Shown here one piece after another: positions 6,912 to 13,182 of a DNA stretch of 14,380 nucleotides. The notes under the pieces are model-generated. The model was given only the letters and a program-made list of their open reading frames with translations. It did not search any database and was not told the DNA's origin. Made by a program: the position numbers and the translations under genes. Source of the stretch: Methanomicrobiales archaeon (GTDB taxonomy: Archaea > Halobacteriota > Methanomicrobia > Methanomicrobiales > Methanospirillaceae); assembly GCA_012798365.1 (NCBI GenBank), contig JAAZNH010000178.1:1-14380 (forward strand), given 5' to 3'. Position 1 is the first letter of the stretch, and the number at the start of each line of letters is the position of its first letter.

Positions 6912-7720
6912 GACCAGCCCTCCCCGAGCGCGAGGTAAATGGCAGCAATGGTAATGTCGGCAATCGATCCCGGGTTGATGTCCCGCTGGATCAGGTCCGC
7001 GTCAAAGTCCTGGACCGTGAGTTTCCCGTCAAGAACATTGCGGGCCTGCATCATGGTCTCCTGCGCAACTGCAAGGCCGTGCTTCTTTGCAATGAACGTG
7101 TCCGGCTCCGTTGCAAGCAGGGTGATGAACATCTCGACAATGGCCTGCCGGCCCGGCCCGATCTGCTTCAGGAGGTCCGCACCGCGCCGGCAGAGCGGGA
7201 AACCGGTCACCAGTTCGCGGGCCACCATGTCGTTTGCTGCCGAGTGCTGCATGATGTCAACCAGGTTCATATCGCGTTCGCGGATCAGCGTGAGCGCATG
7301 GGGATCGTTGACATCGAGTTCATCGGTTGCTTTCATCCGTACCGAGGTCATGGCGAACGCCTTGTAGAATGCCACCGCGTCAGAACTCTCGGTCTTTGCC
7401 AGAGCTTTCATGGCCCCGTCAATCCCTTTGCCGTACATGAGCGGGATGAGCAGGAGGAACGCGCCAAAATGGGTATTGCCGCCGTCATGAATGTTGGTGT
7501 CGCGGACCGCGTGCTTGATGATCTCGCCAATCCTGCCTTCGCCCCGGGCCGCTTCCTCAAGGGCCGGCCGGGCCAGGATGGTGGATGCAAGGAAATGTTC
7601 AAGCCGGGTCTCCGGGTAATCGTGGCACCGGTCCACGTTGCCCGGCTTGGGGTAGGCACAGACCTCCAGCATCATTGCCATCTGGGCCCGCTCAACACTG
7701 GTCATCTGGAGGGACGTCAT
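6899..7720 (-). CDS. CitG-family (triphosphoribosyl-dephospho-CoA synthase-like) protein
   Basis: A 273-residue protein with the two hallmarks of the CitG/MdcB fold: EVCAYPKPGNVDR at residues 19-31 and HDGGNTHFGAFLLLIPL at 78-94, plus DINPGSIADITIAAIYLAL near the C-terminus. In bacteria the family joins ATP and dephospho-CoA to make the prosthetic group precursor of citrate or malonate lyase. No such lyase genes are near, and methanogens are not known for that enzyme, so the archaeal protein probably uses another substrate (inference). It starts at ATG 7720 with GGGTG 5 nt upstream, overlapping the end of the marker protein 9 gene by 29 nt; ATG at 7705 is an alternative. The overlap with the next gene downstream suggests one transcript for all three. 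Confidence 0.85.
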   Translation of the reverse strand: MTSLQMTSVERAQMAMMLEVCAYPKPGNVDRCHDYPETRLEHFLASTILARPALEEAARGEGRIGEIIKHAVRDTNIHDGGNTHFGAFLLLIPLMYGKGIDGAMKALAKTESSDAVAFYKAFAMTSVRMKATDELDVNDPHALTLIRERDMNLVDIMQHSAANDMVARELVTGFPLCRRGADLLKQIGPGRQAIVEMFITLLATEPDTFIAKKHGLAVAQETMMQARNVLDGKLTVQDFDADLIQRDINPGSIADITIAAIYLALGEGWSWDS

Positions 7721-8831
7721 GGAACACCCGGCTCATTATCGTATCTGAGAGATCACGCTTGAGCCGCATATATTCTTTCTTTGAGAGGCCGCTGGTCTTG
7801 AGTGTCATGTCGCGGAACATGCAGGGCGACGAGGTCTTGCAGCACCATGCAAGGCTGCCAAAACAGGTCTGCTTGCCGCCTTCCAGCGGAGTGTCCCGGA
7901 CGGCGCCGAGTTTCATCTGGATGTAGTCTTCCCGGGGCATTCCGATGCGGGCGAGAGTCGGGATGAGGGGGCATTCCTTGACCGGCATGCAGCAGAACGT
8001 GAGGGCCCGCACATCCCCGCCGCGGCAGAGCTGCTTGGGCGAGTTGTACCAACCGTCTTCATCCGCGTATCGCGTGATTGCCGCGTCAAGACCGCTTAAT
8101 GTCCGCTCGTCCGCGTGACGGGCAAGGGAGACCATGTCCGCGCCATGCGAGAGCATCTCGCGCATGCGGTCGAACGTGTTGATGGTGTTGTTGGCGATAA
8201 GAAGGAGCGGGCAGCTGTTCCGGATCTGGCGGAGCTTTGCCGCACCGAAGTCCATGAGATCGATATGCAGGATATCCGCACCGGCTTTCCAGCAGTCAAT
8301 CGCAAGCTGCCGGTCGTCCTGTGCGATGCCGGCCCGGATTTTCACCGAGACGGTGACCTCTTCAGCCTTGAGGGCACGGATAACCGCACACAGCTCGCGG
8401 GGATTTTTCAGGTAATATTCCCCGCACCCGGCAGCAATCATGGGCGGCTGGCGGCAGTGCGCATCAATCTCGTACACAACGGAATCGCCCAGTTCCTTTG
8501 CAACCGCAGCAAAGGCTGCCGGGGTTGTCCCGCGGAGGTTGATCCCCGGGATAACATGAGTGTCTTTGAACATCGCGAGCTGCGTTTTCAGTTCCTCAAC
8601 CGGGTTGTCGACAAGGAACTCCCTGCGGCCACCGTCCGCGACAACGATCTTTGCCGCATCCATTGTCGGTGCATCAATGCAGTAGCCCCCGATAAATGCA
8701 AGACCGGCATTTTCCTGCCGCTCGAGCACATACGCTGCATCAACAACGCCAGCCATGGATGCGAGGGCAATGGGAGTTTTTACCACGCGGTCATTAATGA
8801 GCAGTCCGAACCGCCCGAATGCATCCATCAT
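7692..8831 (-). CDS. methanogenesis marker protein 9: NifR3-like TIM barrel plus eight-Cys domain
   Basis: A 379-residue protein if started at ATG 8831. Residues 1-255 resemble the NifR3/dihydrouridine synthase-like TIM barrel (TPIALASMAGVVDAAYV, INLRGTTP, VYEIDAHCRQPP, VSVKIRAGI, ILHIDLMDFGAAKL, MVSLARHA). The C-terminal domain has eight cysteines at 269, 280, 281, 287, 323, 330, 331 and 337, in TFCCMPVKECP and LAWCCKTSSPC. Known: this domain family was defined as occurring only in methanogens, with eight invariant Cys and sometimes an NifR3-type N-terminus; the function is unknown. The cluster could bind metal or Fe-S. The frame runs upstream to 8984, but that part lacks family features. 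No clear Shine-Dalgarno precedes 8831; ATG 8828 and 8930 are alternatives. It is first in a set with CitG-like and DUF447 genes. Confidence 0.88.
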   Translation of the reverse strand: MMDAFGRFGLLINDRVVKTPIALASMAGVVDAAYVLERQENAGLAFIGGYCIDAPTMDAAKIVVADGGRREFLVDNPVEELKTQLAMFKDTHVIPGINLRGTTPAAFAAVAKELGDSVVYEIDAHCRQPPMIAAGCGEYYLKNPRELCAVIRALKAEEVTVSVKIRAGIAQDDRQLAIDCWKAGADILHIDLMDFGAAKLRQIRNSCPLLLIANNTINTFDRMREMLSHGADMVSLARHADERTLSGLDAAITRYADEDGWYNSPKQLCRGGDVRALTFCCMPVKECPLIPTLARIGMPREDYIQMKLGAVRDTPLEGGKQTCFGSLAWCCKTSSPCMFRDMTLKTSGLSKKEYMRLKRDLSDTIMSRVFHDVPPDDQC

Positions 8832-9025
8832 AAGTTCATATCTGTTGACGGGGAAGGGAAAAAGAACTTTCCATTCGTCCGGGGCACACAGACTTCTCCC
8901 TCTCCTGGTGATATGAGACGGGAATTTCATGAGAGTTAAAAACGGAAACGTAGCCAAGAAATGGAAAAAAAAACCGGGAATCACTTTTTGGATTTCCTTT
9001 GTGCCAGAAAATTTAAAAAAAAATC

Positions 9026-9103
9026 GTAAAAAGAATTTGTAAAAAGAATTTGTAAAAAGAATTTGTAAAAATAATTTGTAAAAATAATTTGAAATAAGAG
9101 TTT
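9026..9103. repeat. 13-bp tandem repeat, six copies
   Basis: Units of GTAAAAAGAATTT start at 9026, 9039 and 9052 (three identical copies), then two copies of GTAAAAATAATTT at 9065 and 9078, and a degenerate copy at 9091 (GAAATAAGAGTTT). The period of 13 is exact over all six. The gradient of decay suggests slippage-driven expansion. Together they make an unusually AT-rich, easily melted or bent segment. Confidence 0.85.
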
Positions 9104-9276
9104 GAAAAAAATGAAAAAAAATCTCTGAAGTTTTTTTAGAAAATTCCGGGAAAAATTCCCAAGATAAAATTTTCTCAAAAAAATCCGGAAATCACTCCCG
9201 TTTTCTGGAGAAAATATGCCTGAAAATCTCATCCTTCTATACCCCTGCCCGGACCCCTTTTTTCCCCAATCAGCCC

Positions 9277-9355
9277 GATCTGAATCCGGGCTCATAGCGA
9301 GCTCTGTTGTAGGAGTTTTCCGGAACAGGGCTCAATACGGGCCCGGATTCAGATC
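9277..9355. repeat. 79-bp imperfect palindrome able to form a long stem-loop
   Basis: The left arm GATCTGAATCCGGGC (9277-9291) is the exact reverse complement of the right arm (9341-9355), a 15-bp perfect stem. Inside, after a symmetric 7 by 7 internal loop, GAGCTCTGTT (9299-9308) pairs with AACAGGGCTC (9324-9333), 10 bp with one G-U. The terminal loop is 15 nt (9309-9323). This is far longer than random hairpins elsewhere in the window. Confidence 0.85.
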
Positions 9356-9465
9356 CGCCGACCCCCCGTTTGGGCCAAAACTCCTGGAAGATTCAGCTAA
9401 ACACAGGGTCCGAAGATCGATTACCGTCGTAAATCATGCCCCTCCGACGATAATCCGGGCTCATA
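9283..9465. repeat. 14-bp direct repeat AATCCGGGCTCATA (9283-9296 and 9452-9465)
   Basis: Two exact copies lie 169 bp apart. The first spans the left arm of the palindrome; the second forms a smaller hairpin, GGGCT-CATATTA-AGCCC. The right palindrome arm holds the 9-base core in inverted orientation, and GGGCTCAATA at 9328-9337 is a partial fourth copy. Confidence 0.75.
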
Positions 9466-9496
9466 TTAAGCCCCGTTTGCAAGAACCCGAAATAAC

Positions 9497-9534
9497 CCTG
9501 TTGAACAGGATGCACATCCCGCCGCTCTGGCGGG
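9497..9534. repeat. two adjacent small hairpins
   Basis: CCTGTT-G-AACAGG (9497-9509) and CCCGCC-GCTCT-GGCGGG (9518-9534) are perfect 6-bp inverted repeats placed 8 nt apart. They continue the structured core that begins at 9277. Confidence 0.6.
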
Positions 9535-9756
9535 GAACTGCGGCGGGTGTTTTTACTTTCGCTAATGTGTTACGGTTCGCAGGGAAGAAATCTCCCAAAA
9601 AAAAATTTTGAAAAAATGAAAAAAAATAAAAAAAAAGTCAAAAAGAATTTTCAAAAACCAGAAAAAAATTTAAAAAAATCCAAAAAAATTTCCAGAATTT
9701 TTCAAAAAACAGATCCCGATCAATCCGTATCAGATTGTGGAAAGCGATTACTCCTC

Positions 9757-9764
9757 AAAAAAAA
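9757..9764 (-). terminator. oligo-T terminator of the small nuclease gene
   Basis: A T8 run on the minus strand begins about 37 nt after the stop of the nuclease gene. Confidence 0.55.
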
Positions 9765-9801
9765 TGCAAAAGGATGAAGACCGGGCTTTCAGGCACAACA
9801 C

Positions 9802-10257
9802 TTACAGCCTCTCCAGCACGTACCCGTCTTTGGATTTTGCAAGAGCGGTTCCGCCGGCCCGCGCATCGTCAATGGTGATACCCTTGTTCTCTTTGAAGTG
9901 CGCGACAACGACCGCCCACGGGATCAGCAACGCCTCGCTGGGTTTTCCCGGCCCCTGCCGGAACTCAACCGCAAGGTACCCGATCCGTCCCGTCTTTGCG
10001 AGAAAATCCGAGATTGCATCCACCTGGTGCACATTTTTCTTATCGGAATGGAAGTGCTGCGAGAAGTAGAGTTTCTTGTCAATGATCGACTTGCATTCAA
10101 TGGAAAGGTAATAGGTGGGATTGAGGGAATCCACCAGCACGTCCACGTACTGGCTCGTGAACTTGTGCTGCTTGAGGCGGTAAGCGAACCCCTGGATATG
10201 GTGCGTTTTAAAAAACCGGTTCAGGCAGTGGACGATCTCCCGCTCGAAATCACTCAT
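9802..10257 (-). CDS. small PD-(D/E)XK nuclease-like protein, archaeal
   Basis: A 151-residue protein whose first half fits the PD-(D/E)XK fold in order: Glu7 in the first helix (FEREIVHCL), Asp39 in a strand (QYVDVLVDS), then Glu54-Cys-Lys56 in YLSIECKS. A conserved-looking HQVDAISDFLAKTG (77-90) follows, where Gln78 may assist, as in Holliday junction resolvases and other members. The last 35 residues are variable. It may cut or bind structured DNA, but whether it resolves junctions or serves in restriction or repair is not shown. It stands alone, divergent from the cfb operon. The TATA-like TTTTATT sits 25 nt before the ATG, so the mRNA is probably leaderless. Confidence 0.72.
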   Translation of the reverse strand: MSDFEREIVHCLNRFFKTHHIQGFAYRLKQHKFTSQYVDVLVDSLNPTYYLSIECKSIIDKKLYFSQHFHSDKKNVHQVDAISDFLAKTGRIGYLAVEFRQGPGKPSEALLIPWAVVVAHFKENKGITIDDARAGGTALAKSKDGYVLERL

Positions 10258-10281
10258 CGATCACACGTGGGATGGCAGGAG

Positions 10282-10288
10282 AATAAAA
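10282..10288 (-). promoter_or_regulatory. TATA box of the nuclease gene (leaderless start)
   Basis: TTTTATT on the minus strand ends 25 nt upstream of the ATG at 10257, placing the predicted start of transcription at or next to the start codon. Confidence 0.5.
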
Positions 10289-10385
10289 CCATCCGATCCG
10301 GCCGGCCGTCACATCCCCGTCCGGCCTTTCGTCAGGAACAAACAAGAAAGTTATTACGAGTACAGGTAGATTTTCATACGTAGTA

Positions 10386-10419
10386 TTTTCCCGTGCTGTT
10401 TTTTCAGCATACGGGAAAA
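10386..10419 (+). promoter_or_regulatory. hairpin upstream of cfbA, possible operator or leader element
   Basis: TTTTCCCGT (10386-10394) pairs with ACGGGAAAA (10411-10419), and GCTG (10395-10398) with CAGC (10405-10408). The loop is six T, and there is a two-base bulge (AT, 10409-10410): 13 bp in all. If transcription starts from the TTATTAC element near 10351 the hairpin lies in the mRNA leader. If it starts from TTATTTAC at 10433-10440 the hairpin is an upstream operator-like palindrome. No known riboswitch or NikR consensus is matched. Confidence 0.55.
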
Positions 10420-10432
10420 CACAATAGAACCG

Positions 10433-10440
10433 TTATTTAC
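10433..10440 (+). promoter_or_regulatory. TATA candidate for the cfb operon
   Basis: TTATTTAC lies 37 nt before the cfbA ATG and is preceded by the A-rich ACAATAGAAC, which could act as a BRE. The predicted leader is about 15 nt, just enough to include GGAG at 10467-10470. Confidence 0.4.
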
Positions 10441-10477
10441 AGGTCACCACACCAGCTGGTACATTTGGAGTCATTAC

Positions 10478-10879
10478 ATGAGCAAAAAGGGAATGTTACT
10501 TGTAGGACACGGAAGCAAGCTGCCCTACAACCAGGAACTCGTTGAAAAGACTGCAGCGATCATCGCGGCAAAGAACACCGATTTCATTGTCAAGTGCGGG
10601 TTTATGAATATCAACACCCCGTCAATCAAGGACACCATGAAAGAATTCCAGAAAGAATCCATCGATGTCCTCGTGGTTGTTCCTCTCTTCCTTGCAAAGG
10701 GCGTCCACATCGAGAAGGACATCCCCGGCGAGATTGGCATTCCGGAAGGAACCAAGAAAGGAACCTTTGCCCTCAATGGAAAGAGCATCCCGCTCGTCTA
10801 TGCTGACCCCATTGGCAGCGACCCGCTCCTTGCCGACCTCATGGTCAAGAACGCGAAAGACGCGCTCAATCACCTTTGA
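10478..10879 (+). CDS. cfbA: CfbA, sirohydrochlorin nickelochelatase (short CbiX type)
   Basis: A 133-residue protein, the size of the small archaeal CbiX chelatases that work as homodimers. The motif LLVGHGSK carries His11 and the second motif LAKGVHIEKDIP carries His77; these two histidines bind the metal. Known role: inserts Ni2+ into sirohydrochlorin as the first committed step of coenzyme F430 synthesis; the same fold can insert cobalt for B12. The F430 assignment rests on the genes directly downstream (cfbE, cfbD, cfbB). GGAG at 10467-10470, 7 nt before the ATG, supports the start. The next gene begins 9 nt after the stop. Confidence 0.95.
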   Translation: MSKKGMLLVGHGSKLPYNQELVEKTAAIIAAKNTDFIVKCGFMNINTPSIKDTMKEFQKESIDVLVVVPLFLAKGVHIEKDIPGEIGIPEGTKKGTFALNGKSIPLVYADPIGSDPLLADLMVKNAKDALNHL

Positions 10880-10888
10880 TCTTTTTTT

Positions 10889-12106
10889 ATGCAGATCCTG
10901 GTCCTGGACACAATCCATGGCGGAAAAGAGATCGCCCTCGCCTTTGCAGACGCCGGGCATACTGTTGATGCGGTCGATGTCTATCATGGCACCACGCCGG
11001 ATCTTTTTGCCGCAGCAAAGACCCGGCCGTATAATCTCATCGTCGCCCCCGTCCACCTGGACCCGGACCACCCGCTCCTGAAACGCCGGAACGTTCCGGT
11101 CATCACCCACCATGAAGCAGTGCGGCAGTTGCTGGAGAACAACCTCCCGCACCCGATGGTCGAGATCACCGGAACGCGGGGAAAGACCACAACCGCTCAC
11201 GCCCTTGCCCATGTATTTTTGGGAAAAGGTGTTCTTCACACCTCAACCGGCACCTACACCTACCCGACAAAATCCCTGCTCTGGAAGCGCAGCATCACGC
11301 CGGCTTCGATCCTCTCTGCAGTAAAATATGCCAACCAGATGCCCGGCTGGCTGATTGCTGAAGAATCGCTCGGGGTTACCGGTGCAGCAGACCTTGCGAT
11401 CATAACCTCATCAGAGGATTACAAGTTTGCAAACGGCAGGAAATGTGCCATCAAGGCCAAGATCGCGTCCGCCGCTCACGCGAAACGGATCCTTGTGGCC
11501 GACAATGTCCTGTGCGATTATGACAATGTTGTCCGGGTTGGCGATGTTGCCCGGTGCGACGGGATGGAATGCACGGTTGCATTCGAAGGAATGAAATTCA
11601 TCATAAAAAATCCCCTCTTCCTGCTCCCCCCGTACCGTGCCTCGCTCATGCTTGCTGCCGCCGCTGCCATGATCCTGCACATCAACCCGGTACCGCTCAA
11701 CCACTTCGCGGCCCTTCCCGGGCGGATGTCTGTCAGCAATGCCGGGGATCTCATTGTTATTGATAATTCCAACAGCGGCACCAATGTAACCACGACCCTC
11801 TGCGCTGCCCGGTACGCCCGGCACTGCGCCGGATCTACCGATCTCACGCTCGTGATCGGCCAGGCCGAGAGCGACGGCGCAGTCTGCGAGGGATTTGCTG
11901 TTGACCAGATAATCTATGCAATCGAAAAGATTGAGCCCCGGCACGTTGTCTGGGTAGGGAAATTCCCGGAACCCGGCTCGCGTGAACACCGTGAAATCAC
12001 ACCCCGGATCGATGTGATCTGCCCGACCCTGGATGAGGGCCGGCAGGAAGCCCTCCGGATCACGCGGAGTGGATCGATCGTTCTTGCGGTAAAAACCTGG
12101 AGATGA
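10889..12106 (+). CDS. cfbE: CfbE, coenzyme F430 synthetase (Mur ligase family)
   Basis: A 405-residue Mur ligase-like protein. The N-terminal domain (about 1-85) starts MQILVLDTIHGGKEIA. The P-loop EITGTRGKTTTAHAL (92-106) binds ATP, followed by a central domain (SLGVTGAADLAIITS, then KFANGRKCAIKAKIA) and a C-terminal Rossmann-like part (LIVIDNSNSGTN, LTLVIGQAESDGAVCEGF). Known role: the last step, ATP-dependent closure of the six-membered carbocyclic ring of seco-F430 to give F430. The start has no visible Shine-Dalgarno and lies right after a T7 run (10882-10888), so it may depend on coupling to cfbA. Its TGA overlaps the upstream start of cfbD in an ATGA. Confidence 0.93.
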   Translation: MQILVLDTIHGGKEIALAFADAGHTVDAVDVYHGTTPDLFAAAKTRPYNLIVAPVHLDPDHPLLKRRNVPVITHHEAVRQLLENNLPHPMVEITGTRGKTTTAHALAHVFLGKGVLHTSTGTYTYPTKSLLWKRSITPASILSAVKYANQMPGWLIAEESLGVTGAADLAIITSSEDYKFANGRKCAIKAKIASAAHAKRILVADNVLCDYDNVVRVGDVARCDGMECTVAFEGMKFIIKNPLFLLPPYRASLMLAAAAAMILHINPVPLNHFAALPGRMSVSNAGDLIVIDNSNSGTNVTTTLCAARYARHCAGSTDLTLVIGQAESDGAVCEGFAVDQIIYAIEKIEPRHVVWVGKFPEPGSREHREITPRIDVICPTLDEGRQEALRITRSGSIVLAVKTWR

Positions 12107-13182
12107 AACCCATGACTATAAAATCCATGCACCCCCGGCCCAGCTCCATTGTCGCAGCCCTGTACACTGCGCGGGACCTCAGTGTAGATGTAGCGATCCT
12201 GCACGGACCATCTGGCTGTTCGTTCAAGCATGCCCGGCTTTTAGAAGAAGATGGCATGCGGGTCCTGACAACTTCCCTTGCCGACAACGAGTTCATCTTC
12301 GGGGGTCAGTCCCCGCTTGAGACCGTGCTCCGCTATGCCGAAGATCATTTCTCCCCGAAAAGGATGGCGGTGGTTGGCACCTGTGTTGCTATGATCATCG
12401 GGGAAGACCTGCAGTCTGCCATTGACGGCGCCGGGATCACGACCCCGACCATCGCGGTCGATATCCATGCCGGCTACCCGGAAAATATTGCCGGGGTCCT
12501 GCTGACACTGGAAGCCGCGGAAGCCGCCGGGTGGATCTCTGCTGAAGAGCTGACGCGCCAGCGGTTCATGATGGAGAAAGCCAACGAGGTTGAACGGACC
12601 CGGGGTGCTGCTTATAAAGCCTACATTGAACCTTCCCGCGGGGACCTCAAGCATGTTGCAGCCGCACGGCTTGTGGAACTTGCCCGTTCCGGAAAAAAAG
12701 GCGTGGCGATTCTCAATGCCAAAAAAGAGACCGCCTACATGTTCATTGATGAACTTATCGCGCTCCATGACCGGTGCCCGGCTGCTGACATCACGTATAT
12801 TGTCAACCTTGATCAGCGGGGCCTTCCCAAGACGCGTGGCGATGCACAGATCATTCTCGATGCCCTCAAAGCCCGCGGCGTCACGCCGCTTGTTGTGGGG
12901 GCGCTGGATGAGTACGGCGCAAATGGCGAGGCGCTCGGAAAGAAACTTCTGGAACTTGCACCGGACTTTGCCCTGATTGCCGGTGTCCCGCACGCAATTC
13001 CCCCGGAGTATACAAAAGGCATCGAGTGCTTCTCGATCACCAATGGTCCCCGGCAGGTGGAGCCTCTCCGGGATATCGGGCACCAGCATGTCATGGTTGA
13101 AGTGGACCTCCACCCCAAGACCCTTGGTGTCCGGCATATCGTGGAGAGTGAGTTCGGGGCCGTGCTCCGGAGCATTCCATGA
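12103..13182 (+). CDS. cfbD: CfbD, Ni-sirohydrochlorin a,c-diamide reductive cyclase catalytic subunit (NifD-like)
   Basis: A 359-residue protein related to nitrogenase component 1 but shorter. It opens HPRPSSIVAALYTARDL; Cys39 in LHGPSGCSFKHARLL and Cys94 in VVGTCVAMIIGED are the likely 4Fe-4S ligands. Known role: with CfbC, a NifH-like ATPase, it reduces Ni-sirohydrochlorin a,c-diamide by six electrons and forms the lactam ring, giving seco-F430. The first ATG (12103) overlaps the cfbE stop, but GGAG (12099-12102) is better spaced for ATG 12112, which would remove three residues. The stop overlaps the cfbB start in an ATGA. CfbC is not seen in the window. Confidence 0.94.
   Translation: MKPMTIKSMHPRPSSIVAALYTARDLSVDVAILHGPSGCSFKHARLLEEDGMRVLTTSLADNEFIFGGQSPLETVLRYAEDHFSPKRMAVVGTCVAMIIGEDLQSAIDGAGITTPTIAVDIHAGYPENIAGVLLTLEAAEAAGWISAEELTRQRFMMEKANEVERTRGAAYKAYIEPSRGDLKHVAAARLVELARSGKKGVAILNAKKETAYMFIDELIALHDRCPAADITYIVNLDQRGLPKTRGDAQIILDALKARGVTPLVVGALDEYGANGEALGKKLLELAPDFALIAGVPHAIPPEYTKGIECFSITNGPRQVEPLRDIGHQHVMVEVDLHPKTLGVRHIVESEFGAVLRSIP

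Larger units (their letters stand above)
8832..9801. other. gene-poor, A-rich intergenic region with a structured GC-richer core
   Basis: No credible coding sequence was found. The left part (about 8935-9215) and right part (about 9590-9720) are dominated by A runs on the plus strand. The core (about 9216-9580) has normal base composition and carries hairpins and repeats listed separately. The open frames here (9216-9611 and 9547-9777) have low-complexity or unconvincing translations. The upstream region of marker protein 9 occupies the left edge, and the nuclease gene ends at the right. Confidence 0.7.

Noticed and set aside
8115..8939. 274-residue open frame on the plus strand opposite marker protein 9
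   Set aside because: Antisense shadow; the minus-strand protein has family motifs and all eight expected cysteines.
9216..9611. 131-residue open frame over the structured core
   Set aside because: It crosses the 79-base palindrome and small hairpins, has no family resemblance and no clear ribosome site; the region looks non-coding.
9547..9777. 76-residue Lys-rich open frame
   Set aside because: A product of A-run low complexity, not a protein-like sequence.
10351..10420. NikR operator upstream of cfbA
   Set aside because: TCATAC occurs at 10374-10379, but no GTATGA partner lies 16 bases away, so the consensus is not met.
12241..13137. 298-residue open frame on the minus strand opposite cfbD
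   Set aside because: Shadow of cfbD, which is recognised and coupled to its neighbours by overlapping starts and stops.
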